A stretch of DNA of 64,000 bases, from positions 119,632 to 183,631 of the forward strand of contig NZ_BJZQ01000006.1 in assembly GCF_007992115.1 (NCBI RefSeq), given 5' to 3'. The notes under the pieces were generated by a model that saw only the letters and a program-made list of their open reading frames with translations, made no database searches and was not told where the DNA came from. Position 1 is the first letter of the stretch. Every line of letters starts with the position of its first letter. Made by a program: the position numbers and the translations under genes. This DNA comes from Aeromicrobium flavum. GTDB lineage: Bacteria; Actinomycetota; Actinomycetes; Propionibacteriales; Nocardioidaceae. Shown here piece after piece: positions 56,180 through 64,000 of this stretch.

Positions 56180-58378
56180 ATGAGTCTGCAAGCACCTGAG
56201 GTCTCGGCCTCGATGCTCTCGGCCCGAGGGTCCGAGCTCGAGGACCTCGTGCGCGAGGCCGGCCGGATCCGCGACGAGGGACTGTCCCGCGCCGGTCGTC
56301 CCGGCGTCATCACGTGGTCGCGCAAGGTGTTCGTGCCGGTCACCACCCTGTGCCGCGACCGCTGCCACTACTGCGTCTTCGTCGACACGCCCGGCAAGCT
56401 CGAGCGCAAGGGCATCGCCCCGTACCTGTCCGAGGAGCACGTCCTCGCCATCGCCCACCAGGGCGCCGCGCTGGGCTGCAAGGAGGCGCTGCTGACCCTC
56501 GGAGACCGGCCCGAGGACCGCTGGGACGTCGCCCGCGAGTGGCTGGACGCCCACGGCTTCGCCTCGACCCTGGACTACGTCGGCCACTTGGCCCGCCGCA
56601 TCACCGAGGAGACCGGCCTGCTCGCGCACCTCAACCCCGGGGTGATGACCGCCGAGGAGCTCGAGCGCCTGCGACCGACCGCGCCGTCGATGGGCATGAT
56701 GCTCGAGACCACGAGCCATCGGCTGTTCGCCGAGCCCGGCCAGGCCCACTACGGGTCGCCCGACAAGGACCCGGCCCTGCGCCTGCAGGTGCTGGAGGAC
56801 GCCGGCCGCCTCAAGATCCCCTTCACGACGGGTCTGCTGATCGGGATCGGCGAGACCGTCGACGAGCGGTTCGACTCGATCCTGGCGCTGCGCGACGTGT
56901 CCGAGCGACACGGCCACGTGCAGGAGGTCATCATCCAGAACTTCCGCGCCAAGCCCGCCACCGCGATGCAGGGCGTCGCGGACGCCGGGACCGACGCGTA
57001 CATCGCGGCCGTCGCGACGACCCGGATCGTGCTCGGCCCGGACGCCCGCATCCAGGCACCGCCGAACCTCTCCGACCCCTCCGAGCTGGCCCGGCTCGTC
57101 GCGGCCGGCATCGACGACTGGGGTGGCGTCAGCCCACTGACCGCCGACCATGTGAACCCCGAACGACCGTGGCCCCAGGTCGACCAGCTGACCGACCTCA
57201 CCCGCGCCGCCGGCTACGAGCTGCGCGAGCGCCTCACCGTGCACCCGCACTACATCCGCGACCGCGGCACCTGGATCGACCCGAGCCTCCACGACGCCGT
57301 CCTGCGCTTCGCGGACGCGGACGGGATGGCGGCAGGAAGCGCTGAGCGTGACGTTTCCGGGGCCGACACGCGCAATTCACCCCCGAAACGTCACGCTCAG
57401 CGCTTCCCGCGCATCGAGGACGACCCCGCGGGGCTGAGCGACGACGCGTACGTGGCGTTGATGACGGCCTCCGGGAGCGACCTCGACCGGTTGACCGGGC
57501 TCGCCGACGAGCTGCGCCGCTCCGTCGCGGGCGCCACGGTGTCGCTGGTCAGGAACCGCAACCTCGGCTCGGACCAGGTGACCGACCCCGACCTCGTCGC
57601 GCGGGTCGCCGCCGACGCGGTCGACCTCGGTGCCACCGAGCTGTGCATCCAGGGCACCGCCGCGGCCGAGGCACCGGACGACGTCTACGAGCAGTTGCTG
57701 CGCGCCGCTCGCGAGGCAGCCCCCACCCTGCACCTGCACGCGTTTCGGCCCGCCGACGTGATCGACGGGGCCCGACGCACCGGACGCACCGTCGCCGAGC
57801 AGTACGCCGCCCTCGCCGCGGCCGGAGTCGACACCGTGCCCGGCACGGGCGTGAAGGTGCTCGATGAGGCGTATCGCGCCGCACGGTTCCCCGACGACTC
57901 CCCCGTCGACCTGTGGGAGCAGGCGATCCGTGCCGCACACGGGCTCGGCCTGCACTCGACGTCGGTGCTGTTCTACGGCCACGGCGAGTCGCCCCTGCAG
58001 CGCGTGCGCCACCTGCGCCGGTTGCGCGCGATCCAGGCCGACACCGGTGGCTTCACCGAGCTCGTGCCGATGGCGTTCCCCGGCGGCGACCACAGCGACG
58101 ACCAGCACCGTGCCGTCCACGCGGTCGCCCGGCTGATGCTGCACGGCAGCGTCAACCACGTGCAGGCGGCCTGGACGCGGCTCGGGATCGAGGGCGCCAC
58201 GATGGTGCTGCGCTCCGGCGCCGACGACCTCGGCGGCACCTTGTACGACGGCCGGGTCGTCCCCGAGGCCGGCGTCGAGCACGGCCAGGAGCTGACCGTC
58301 GCGGCGGCCGAGCGGATCGCGAAGACCCTGGGCCGACAGCTGCGCCTACGCACCACGACCTACGGCGTCGCCCCGTGA
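56180..58378 (+). CDS. fbiC: FO synthase FbiC (CofG-CofH fusion) with a degenerate CofH half
   Basis: 732 residues from the ATG at 56180 (GGGAG before it; a GTG at 56150 is an alternative). The CofG half has its radical-SAM cluster CRDRCHYC (Cys 58, 62, 65) and the CofG strings NPGVMT, FTTGLLIGIGET and IQNFRAKP. The CofH half keeps the family frame (LHAFRPADVIDGAR, VDTVPGTGVKVLDE, LMLHGSVNHVQ, DLGGTLYD, RTTTYGVAP) but between VRNRNLGSDQ and GATELCIQG the usual CxxxCxxC segment, about 28 residues, is gone. Full FbiC is about 850 residues. Residues about 385-409 come from a palindromic repeat inserted between the halves. FO is the precursor of F420. As built, only the CofG reaction looks possible. 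Confidence 0.85.
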   Translation: MSLQAPEVSASMLSARGSELEDLVREAGRIRDEGLSRAGRPGVITWSRKVFVPVTTLCRDRCHYCVFVDTPGKLERKGIAPYLSEEHVLAIAHQGAALGCKEALLTLGDRPEDRWDVAREWLDAHGFASTLDYVGHLARRITEETGLLAHLNPGVMTAEELERLRPTAPSMGMMLETTSHRLFAEPGQAHYGSPDKDPALRLQVLEDAGRLKIPFTTGLLIGIGETVDERFDSILALRDVSERHGHVQEVIIQNFRAKPATAMQGVADAGTDAYIAAVATTRIVLGPDARIQAPPNLSDPSELARLVAAGIDDWGGVSPLTADHVNPERPWPQVDQLTDLTRAAGYELRERLTVHPHYIRDRGTWIDPSLHDAVLRFADADGMAAGSAERDVSGADTRNSPPKRHAQRFPRIEDDPAGLSDDAYVALMTASGSDLDRLTGLADELRRSVAGATVSLVRNRNLGSDQVTDPDLVARVAADAVDLGATELCIQGTAAAEAPDDVYEQLLRAAREAAPTLHLHAFRPADVIDGARRTGRTVAEQYAALAAAGVDTVPGTGVKVLDEAYRAARFPDDSPVDLWEQAIRAAHGLGLHSTSVLFYGHGESPLQRVRHLRRLRAIQADTGGFTELVPMAFPGGDHSDDQHRAVHAVARLMLHGSVNHVQAAWTRLGIEGATMVLRSGADDLGGTLYDGRVVPEAGVEHGQELTVAAAERIAKTLGRQLRLRTTTYGVAP
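57335..57407. repeat. Palindromic element, copy 2, in frame within fbiC
   Basis: Arms 57335-57362 and 57380-57407 pair at 27 of 28 positions around a 17-base loop. Against copy 1 (41215-41286) the arm differs at four bases, each matched by a compensating change in the other arm. The loop starts CCGACACGC, which also begins the reverse complement of the copy 1 loop, so the two copies lie in opposite orientation. Confidence 0.85.
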
Positions 58379-59799
58379 CCCGGGTGCGCGTGGCGGTCGT
58401 CGGCGCCGGCTTCGCAGGCGTGGCCATGGCCCGCCGCCTCGCCGCCGCCGGCGAGTCGTTCGTCGTCCTCGAGCGCCGTCCCGGCATCGGCGGCACGTGG
58501 CACGACAACCGCTACCCCGGCGTGGCCTGCGACGTCCCCGCCCACCTGTACGGCTACTCCGACATCGCCCACCCCGGCTTCAGCCGCGTCTTCGCCCCGG
58601 GCGCCGAGATCCTGGACTACCTCGTCGACGCGGCCGCACCCGTGGCCGACCGCATCATGCTCTCCACCGAGCTCCGGGCCGCGGCGTGGGACGGTGCCCG
58701 CTGGCAACTCGCCACCTCGCGCGGGCACGTCGAGGCCGAGGTGCTCGTCATGGCCGCCGGCCGACTGACCGATCCCCGACTGCCGGAGGTGCCCGGAGCC
58801 TTCGATGGTCCCGTCGTGCACACGGCGCGGTGGGACGACGGACTCGACCTCGACGACGCCCGCGTGGCCGTCGTCGGCACCGGCGCGTCGGGTGTCCAGA
58901 TCGTCCCCGAGCTGGCCCGCCGCGCCTCCTCGGTCGTCGTCCTGCAGCGCAGCGCCCCGTACATCCTGCCCAAGGGCGACCGCGGGTACGCCGACGCCGA
59001 GATCGCCCTGTTCGAGCGGCAGCCCGACCGGTTGGCCGACCTCCGCGACGACCTCATGCGCGAGACCGAGGAGGTGTTCGCCCAGCGAGCCGGCGACGGC
59101 CGCGCCGAGGCTCGCGCTCGCGCCCTCGACCACCTCGCCGGACAGGTGCCCGACCCCGTGCTGCGCGCGGCGCTCACCCCCGACCACGAGTTCGGCTGCA
59201 AGCGGGTGCTCTTCAGCGACGACTACTACGCGACCCTGCGCCTGCCCCACGTCCGGCTCGTCCCGGGCGCCCTCACCGCGTACGAGCCCGGTGCGGTGGT
59301 CGCCGCCGACGGCTCGCGCCACGAGGTCGACGTCGTCGTGGCCGCCACCGGCTTCAACACCACCCGCCAGCCCTACGCCGAGCTGGTGACAGGCCGTGAC
59401 GGCATCTCGCTCGACCAGTACTGGTCGCAGGGGATGCGCGCCTACGCCTCCACCGCCGTGCACGGCTTCCCGAACCTGTTCGTGCTCGACGGGCCGAACG
59501 CGACGCTGGCGCACAACTCGGCCGTCCTCATGATCGAGGCGCAGGCCGACTACGTCGCCTCGGCACTGCCGTGGACGCAGCGTGGGCCGATCGAGGTCTC
59601 GTTCGAGGCCGAGCAACAGTACGTCGACGAGCTGCAGGACCGCAGCGGGGTGTGGACCTCCGGCTGCCACAACTGGTACGTCGACGAACGGTCCGGCCGC
59701 CAGGTGCTGCTGTGGCCGGGCAAGGCCCAGGAGTTCCGCGACCGCTTCGGCTCCTTCGATCCGGCGCCCTTCGCAGTCGCGGAGTCCGCCCGTGCGTAA
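58375..59799 (+). CDS. Flavin-containing (Baeyer-Villiger-type) monooxygenase inside the F420 operon
   Basis: 474 residues from a GTG overlapping the fbiC stop (GTGA). FAD motif VAVVGAGFAGVAMARRLA, GGTWHDNRYPGVACDVPAHL, the Baeyer-Villiger fingerprint AFDGPVVHTARWDD (FxGxxxHxxxWD) and the NADPH motif AVVGTGASGVQIVPELA are all clear. Its stop lies within the fbiD start region (8-base overlap), so it is embedded between two F420 biosynthesis genes. A direct F420 role is not known for this family; it may simply be co-transcribed or act on a deazaflavin-related compound. Confidence 0.88.
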   Translation: MTRVRVAVVGAGFAGVAMARRLAAAGESFVVLERRPGIGGTWHDNRYPGVACDVPAHLYGYSDIAHPGFSRVFAPGAEILDYLVDAAAPVADRIMLSTELRAAAWDGARWQLATSRGHVEAEVLVMAAGRLTDPRLPEVPGAFDGPVVHTARWDDGLDLDDARVAVVGTGASGVQIVPELARRASSVVVLQRSAPYILPKGDRGYADAEIALFERQPDRLADLRDDLMRETEEVFAQRAGDGRAEARARALDHLAGQVPDPVLRAALTPDHEFGCKRVLFSDDYYATLRLPHVRLVPGALTAYEPGAVVAADGSRHEVDVVVAATGFNTTRQPYAELVTGRDGISLDQYWSQGMRAYASTAVHGFPNLFVLDGPNATLAHNSAVLMIEAQADYVASALPWTQRGPIEVSFEAEQQYVDELQDRSGVWTSGCHNWYVDERSGRQVLLWPGKAQEFRDRFGSFDPAPFAVAESARA

Positions 59800-60382
59800 C
59801 CGGCGCCGTCACGCCTGGACCGTCGTCATCCCCGTCAAGCCGGCCACGCACGGCAAGTCGCGCCTCGAGATCCCCGGCGTCGACCGCGTCGAGCTGGCGC
59901 GCGCCATCGCGCTGGACACGATCGCCGCCGCCGCAGAGGTCGCCCGCGTCGTGGTGGTGACGGCCGATCCGACGATCGACCTGCCGGGCGTCGAGGTCGT
60001 GGTCGAGCCGGCGGCGCGCGGCATCGCGGTCGCCGTCGCCGACGGGTTGGCGGTGGCGTCCACTGAGCGGCGCGCGGTCCTGCTGGGCGATGTCCCCGGC
60101 CTGCGACCGGCCGACCTGTCGGACGCGCTGGCGCTGGCCGAGGGGACGAGACTCGGCGCCGTGCCCGACGAGGAGCGTCACGGCACCACGCTGGTCACGG
60201 CCCGCGAGGGCGACCTGCCGGCGGCGTTCGGGCCGGACTCGTGGGCCAAGCACCAGGCGGCGGGGTTCGCCGAGCTGCTCGTGCCCGCGTCGTCGACCCT
60301 GCGCCGGGACGTGGACCGGGCCGACCACCTCGTGGGCGTCCTCGGCCCGCGCACCAGCGCCGTGCTCGCCCGCGTGCCCTGA
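59792..60382 (+). CDS. fbiD: Phosphoenolpyruvate/2-phospholactate guanylyltransferase FbiD/CofC
   Basis: 196 residues, GTG start overlapping the monooxygenase stop. VVIPVKPATHGKSRL is the nucleotidyl-transferase start, ARGIAVAVADGLAVAS and VLLGDVPGLRPADL the GTP/metal sites, and DEERHGTTLVTARE with FGPDSWAKHQAAG the end of the CofC fold. It activates PEP (or 2-phospholactate) with GTP for transfer to FO by FbiA. Third gene of the fbiC operon. Confidence 0.92.
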   Translation: MRNRRRHAWTVVIPVKPATHGKSRLEIPGVDRVELARAIALDTIAAAAEVARVVVVTADPTIDLPGVEVVVEPAARGIAVAVADGLAVASTERRAVLLGDVPGLRPADLSDALALAEGTRLGAVPDEERHGTTLVTAREGDLPAAFGPDSWAKHQAAGFAELLVPASSTLRRDVDRADHLVGVLGPRTSAVLARVP

Positions 60383-60387
60383 CGGAG

Positions 60388-60792
60388 TCAGTCGCGCTCG
60401 AACGCGATGCCGGCCCCCAGCGGGGTCAGGGTGTCGCCGTCGACGACCAGCGACTCGGGCAGCTCGACAGGCGCATCGTCCTTCGGGTCGCCGCACTGGC
60501 TGCCGCTGTCGTCGGGCGTCGGCAGGACCTGGTCGTCCGTCAGCTCCCACCGACCGGTCAGCTCAGTGCACCCGTCGGTCGCGGTGTACGTGTTGTCGTC
60601 CGAGAGCGTGAGCACCAGGCGACTGCCCGACGCGGCCATCGACTCGGTGGACACCCACCGCCCGAGCACCGGCAGCGTGTCCTGGGGCTCGCCGACCTCG
60701 GCGGACGGCGTCTCGGCCGCCGGCTCGGACGGGTCGTTCGAGCAGCCGGCGAGGAGCGTGATCGCGAGCAGGACGGCCATCAGCGTGCGCAT
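60388..60792 (-). CDS. META-like lipoprotein
   Basis: 134 residues with a lipoprotein signal (MAVLLAITLLAGCSNDP). The mature part resembles a META/HslJ-type small beta domain: LGRWVSTES, LTLSDDNTYTATDGCTELTG RWELTDDQV. Two cysteines may pair. It converges with fbiD five bases away. Function unknown. Confidence 0.72.
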   Translation of the reverse strand: MRTLMAVLLAITLLAGCSNDPSEPAAETPSAEVGEPQDTLPVLGRWVSTESMAASGSRLVLTLSDDNTYTATDGCTELTGRWELTDDQVLPTPDDSGSQCGDPKDDAPVELPESLVVDGDTLTPLGAGIAFERD

Positions 60793-60813
60793 GGCGCCAC
60801 GGTAGCGGTTCAG

Positions 60814-61767
60814 TCAGTCGGTGATCGCGGCTCGAGCCAGCGTGGCGGACCGCTCGAGGTCGGTCATCCACAGCGGCTCGACGCGCACGTCCCAGCCCTC
60901 GGCGGCCAGGCCGGGCGCCAGGGCGGCGTCCTCCTCGGCCACCAGCCAGGTGTCGAGCAGGCCGCCGTCCGCCCGCTGCCCGTAGTGGCGGGCGACCGCG
61001 TCGGCCGACGTCTCGACGCCGATGGCCGTGAGGCACGCGTCGGCCATGCCGCGCACGACCTTGCCGCCGATGATCGGCGAGACGCCGACGACCCGGGCCG
61101 CGTCGCCCAGGGCGCCGCGGATGCCGGGCACCGAGAGGATCGGACCGATCGACACGACGGGGTTGGAGGGAGCCAGGACGACGACGTCGGCACCGGTGAT
61201 GGCCTCGACCACGCCCGGCGCGGGCGTGGCCCCGTCGATGCCCGGGTTCTCGAACCGGACGGCCCGCAGCACCGCCCGGTGCCGCGTCCACCACTCCTGG
61301 AAGTGCAGGCGAGAGCCGTCCTCGACCACCACCTGGGTGTCGACCTCGGTGTCGGTCATCGGCAGCAGCCGCACGCCGATCGGCCAGCGGGAGCCGAGGC
61401 GCTCGGCGACCTGCGTGTACGACAGGCCGTCGCGCAGCCAGCCCGTGCGGGCCAGGTGCGTGCCGAGGTCGAGGTCGCCGAGGGTGAACCAGGGCCATCC
61501 CGCACCCCACTCGCGCAGCTCGGCACTGACGCGCTCGGACTCCCCGGCCCGCCCCCACCCGCGCTCGGCGTCGTTGACCCCGGCCAGCGCGTAGAGGATC
61601 GAGTCGATGTCGGGCTGCAACCGGACCCCGGACAGCCACAGGTCGTCGCCGGTGTTGACGACGACCGTGATGTCGGCACCCTCGGACTCCAACGCCGCGC
61701 GCAGTCCGCGCACGAAGCGGGCCCCGCCCACTCCCCCGGCCAGCACGGTGACCTTCACGTCAGCCAC
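60814..61767 (-). CDS. fbiA: F420-0 synthase: (phosphoenol)pyruvyl/2-phospho-lactate transferase FbiA/CofD
   Basis: 317 residues, GTG start. [79 protein letters not shown] and the closing [14 protein letters not shown] are hallmark CofD strings. It joins the FbiD product to FO. It overlaps fbiB by 8 bases and is transcribed behind prfB. Confidence 0.96.
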   Translation of the reverse strand: MADVKVTVLAGGVGGARFVRGLRAALESEGADITVVVNTGDDLWLSGVRLQPDIDSILYALAGVNDAERGWGRAGESERVSAELREWGAGWPWFTLGDLDLGTHLARTGWLRDGLSYTQVAERLGSRWPIGVRLLPMTDTEVDTQVVVEDGSRLHFQEWWTRHRAVLRAVRFENPGIDGATPAPGVVEAITGADVVVLAPSNPVVSIGPILSVPGIRGALGDAARVVGVSPIIGGKVVRGMADACLTAIGVETSADAVARHYGQRADGGLLDTWLVAEEDAALAPGLAAEGWDVRVEPLWMTDLERSATLARAAITD

Positions 61768-62437
61768 CCGTCCGGAAGAGGTCCTCGTCGGGCGAGCGCA
61801 CGATGGTGCGCGCCCCCGGCAGGTCGAGGTCGCCCACGAGGTCAGGTCGGCCGCTCACGACGGCGACGGGCACGTGCCCGGCCTTGGGCTTGACCAGCTC
61901 GGCGGCGGCACACAGCTCGTCGGCGACACACGGCATCGTGACCGCGAGCGGGCGTCCGTCGGCGTCACGGTCGGGCCGCTCGAACAGGTGGACGCCGGCG
62001 GCGCCGATGGCCGCATCGGTCTGGCCGAGCCGCCACGCCCGGCCGAGCGTGTCGGAGACGAGCACGCCCACGTGGGCCGCCTCGCGCAGCCGCTGCGCGA
62101 GGCGGCGGGCCGAGGCGTCGGGATCGACCGGCAGCAGCAGGATGTGACCCTCGGGCACGTTGCTGGCGTCCACCCCGGCGGCCGCCGCGACGATGCCGAG
62201 CCGGTTCTCGACGATGCGCACCGGCCCGCGCTCGGCGACGACGCGCACCGTCTCGGCGGTGACGGCGGCCTCGCGGTCGGCGGCGGGCACGAGCCGGCCC
62301 TCGGCCTTGGAGACGATCTTGGAGGTGACCACGACGATGTCGCCGTCGGACAGGGAGGCGTGAGCCAGGATCAGGGCGGCGAGGTCGTCGCCCTCGCGGA
62401 TCTCGGGCAGGCCCGCGATCCCGGAGACAGTCAGCAT
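61760..62437 (-). CDS. fbiB: F420-0:gamma-glutamyl ligase, CofE domain only
   Basis: 225 residues: [54 protein letters not shown] and [17 protein letters not shown] are CofE. Mycobacterial FbiB is about 448 residues with a second, FMN-binding domain that reduces dehydro-F420-0; that domain is absent here, so the protein is of CofE length. It adds glutamates to F420-0. Its ATG lies seven bases after the prfB stop. Confidence 0.93.
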   Translation of the reverse strand: MLTVSGIAGLPEIREGDDLAALILAHASLSDGDIVVVTSKIVSKAEGRLVPAADREAAVTAETVRVVAERGPVRIVENRLGIVAAAAGVDASNVPEGHILLLPVDPDASARRLAQRLREAAHVGVLVSDTLGRAWRLGQTDAAIGAAGVHLFERPDRDADGRPLAVTMPCVADELCAAAELVKPKAGHVPVAVVSGRPDLVGDLDLPGARTIVRSPDEDLFRTGG

Positions 62438-62444
62438 GGGGAGG

Positions 62445-63557
62445 TCAGGCCGGGGTGGTCTGGTTCCGCCGCCAGCGGATGCCGGCCTCGATCAGCTCGT
62501 CGATCTCGCCGTCGAGGACGGCCTGCGTCTGGCCGGTCTCGTACTCGGTGCGCAGGTCCTTGACCAGTTGGTACGGGTTGAGCACGTAGTTGCGCATCTG
62601 GTCGCCCCACGAGGCCTGCACGTCGCCGCGCAGCTCGTCGAGGTGGGCGCGCTCCTCGGCCTTCTTCAGGGCGAGCAGCTTGGCCTTGAGGATCACCATG
62701 GCGCTGGCCTTGTTCTGCAGCTGGCTCTTCTCGTTCTGGCAGCTGACGACCACGCCGGTGGGGATGTGGGTCAGGCGCACGGCCGAGTCGGTGGTGTTGA
62801 CGCTCTGTCCGCCGGGGCCGCTGGAGCGGTACACATCGACGCGCACCTCGTCCTCGGGGATCTCGATGTTGTCGGTGGCCTCGAGCACCGGGACGACCTC
62901 GACCGCGGCGAACGAGGTCTGGCGGCGGCCCTGGTTGTCGAAGGGGCTGATGCGCACGAGGCGGTGCGTGCCGGCCTCGACCGAGAGGGTGCCGTAGGCG
63001 TAGGGGGCGCGGATCGCGAAGGTGGTGGACTTCAGGCCCGCCTCCTCCGCGTAGCTGGTGTCGTAGATGTCGACGGGGTACTTGTGGCGCTCGGCCCAGC
63101 GGATGTACATCCGCTGCAGCATCTGGGCGAAGTCGGCCGCGTCGACGCCACCGGCGCCCGAACGGATCGTGACGAGGGCCTCGCGCTCGTCGTACTCGCC
63201 CGACAGCAGGGTGCGCACCTCGAGGCTGTCGATGGCGGCGGAGAGGCGGTCGACCTCGGACTCGACCTCGGCGCGGGAGTCGGCGTCGCCCTCCTCGGCG
63301 GCGAGCTCGAGCAGCACGGTGATGTCGTCGAGGCGCTGGCGCAGCGTGCTGACCTTCTCGATCTCGGACTGCAGCACCGAGAGGCGGCCGGTGACGCGCT
63401 GGGCGTTGGCCTGGTCGTCCCAGAGGTCGGGCGCGCCGACCTCCTCCTGCAGGTCGGCGATCTCGGCCTGCATCTTGGGGATGTCGAGCACCTTCTCGAT
63501 CGACACCAGGGTCGTGTCGAGCTGCTTGATCCGGTCAGAGATATCGACGGTGGCCAC
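62445..63557 (-). CDS. prfB: Peptide chain release factor 2
   Basis: 370 residues, GTG start, with no sign of a programmed frameshift. The SPF stop-codon recognition motif ([16 protein letters not shown]) identifies RF2 (UGA/UAA), and the GGQ motif is in [18 protein letters not shown]. The N-terminal helical domain has an acidic ESEVDRL segment. In many actinobacteria ftsE follows; here fbiB and fbiA do, and ftsE is at 29.4 kb on the same strand. Confidence 0.97.
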   Translation of the reverse strand: MATVDISDRIKQLDTTLVSIEKVLDIPKMQAEIADLQEEVGAPDLWDDQANAQRVTGRLSVLQSEIEKVSTLRQRLDDITVLLELAAEEGDADSRAEVESEVDRLSAAIDSLEVRTLLSGEYDEREALVTIRSGAGGVDAADFAQMLQRMYIRWAERHKYPVDIYDTSYAEEAGLKSTTFAIRAPYAYGTLSVEAGTHRLVRISPFDNQGRRQTSFAAVEVVPVLEATDNIEIPEDEVRVDVYRSSGPGGQSVNTTDSAVRLTHIPTGVVVSCQNEKSQLQNKASAMVILKAKLLALKKAEERAHLDELRGDVQASWGDQMRNYVLNPYQLVKDLRTEYETGQTQAVLDGEIDELIEAGIRWRRNQTTPA

Positions 63558-63719
63558 CTGTCGAGGTTACCGCTCAGGCCCCGCGATGGTCCTGTCGACC
63601 GGTCGCCGGACCGACCAAACGAGAAACCGTCGGTATGTGGAGTGATTTGGGTCACGCCTGCGCGAGGGAGCGGGCATGATCAGGCGACCGAGGAAGAAGA
63701 ACACCGGATCGGAGACGAC

Positions 63720-63962
63720 ATGACGAACGAGCGCATCGCCGCCACCGCTGCAGGCGGCGAGTTGGGCTTTCTCATGTTCTGCCTCGTGCCGCACGCCGCG
63801 GCCCTGGGGTTCGTGACGACACTCCTGGCGACCCTGGGGTCGGCCGCCGTGGTGGCCGTGGTCGCCCGGATCGTCGCCGCGCGGTTCGGTGTGGACGATC
63901 CGTGGCGCGAGGTCGGCCTCGATCCCATGTGGGACCTGTCGCTGGCCGAGCTCTCCGCCTGA
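63720..63962 (+). CDS. Small hypothetical protein with one membrane region
   Basis: 80 residues from the ATG at 63720. A glycine/alanine-rich hydrophobic stretch (ELGFLMFCLVPHAAALGFVT TLLATLGSAAVVAVVARIVAA) may be one long or two short membrane helices, with an acidic tail (GVDDPWREVGLDPMWDLSLA). No known domain. Divergent from prfB with about 160 bases between. An imperfect GC-rich hairpin follows at 63974-64000. Confidence 0.5.
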   Translation: MTNERIAATAAGGELGFLMFCLVPHAAALGFVTTLLATLGSAAVVAVVARIVAARFGVDDPWREVGLDPMWDLSLAELSA

Positions 63963-64000
63963 CAGTCCAGCGGCGGGCCGTCTCGAGGGAGACGACCCGC

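Noticed and set aside
62445..63557. Programmed frameshift in prfB
   Set aside because: The frame is continuous from the GTG start through the N-terminal domain, with no in-frame UGA or slippery CUUUGA context.

Overview
The window is about 70% GC and packed with genes. It carries an actinobacterial ftsE-ftsX-smpB-ssrA block, a tmRNA without an encoded CCA, a Tad/Flp pilus locus and many coenzyme F420 genes. This points to an actinomycete, most likely of the Nocardioidaceae (Nocardioides/Aeromicrobium type). The genus is inference.

Layout. 1-7.6 kb: the 3' part of an Lhr helicase gene, a Nei-type DNA glycosylase, a DUF559 protein gene bracketed by short repeats, an amino-acid-oxidase-like flavoprotein and an EthA-like Baeyer-Villiger monooxygenase with its own palindromic operator. 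7.7-17.4 kb: a Tad pilus locus on the minus strand (two Flp pilins, TadE, TadG, CpaB, CpaE, CpaF/TadA, TadB, TadC), followed by a large secreted Ig-like-repeat protein. 17.5-24.3 kb: an antiporter, an NYN-domain protein, a cold-shock protein, a metallo-hydrolase, a lipoprotein, an F420-type PPOX protein, an Old Yellow Enzyme and a secreted nuclease-like protein. 24.4-29.4 kb: ssrA, an amidohydrolase, smpB, an M23 peptidoglycan hydrolase, ftsX and ftsE. 29.4-31.1 kb: a DyP peroxidase and a PCu(A)C copper chaperone.

31.1-56.1 kb is the most unusual part. Two large minus-strand operons (A about 41.1-31.1 kb, B about 51.1-41.3 kb) each encode a complete ABC importer, a dihydropyrimidinase, a beta-ureidopropionase-like amidohydrolase, a class III aminotransferase and a luciferase-like (LLM) oxidoreductase. 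Operon A adds methylmalonate-semialdehyde dehydrogenase. Operon B adds an F420-dependent glucose-6-phosphate dehydrogenase. Around them lie a third LLM gene, a MocR-type regulator, a yeast-type cytosine deaminase and an MFS transporter. Together they can write out reductive pyrimidine catabolism from cytosine to acyl-CoA, except that no classical dihydropyrimidine dehydrogenase (PydA/PydB) is present. The LLM enzymes, with F420H2 supplied by Fgd, are the natural candidates for the missing ring-reduction step. Three promoters in this region share a two-part motif.

56.1-62.4 kb holds F420 biosynthesis: fbiC, a monooxygenase gene and fbiD on plus; fbiB and fbiA on minus, directly behind prfB. 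The CofH half of FbiC has lost its radical-SAM cysteine cluster, and a palindromic repeat sits in frame between its two halves. A diverged copy of that repeat overlaps the fgd stop codon. The 33 kb from ftsE to prfB separates genes that are usually close neighbours in actinobacteria.
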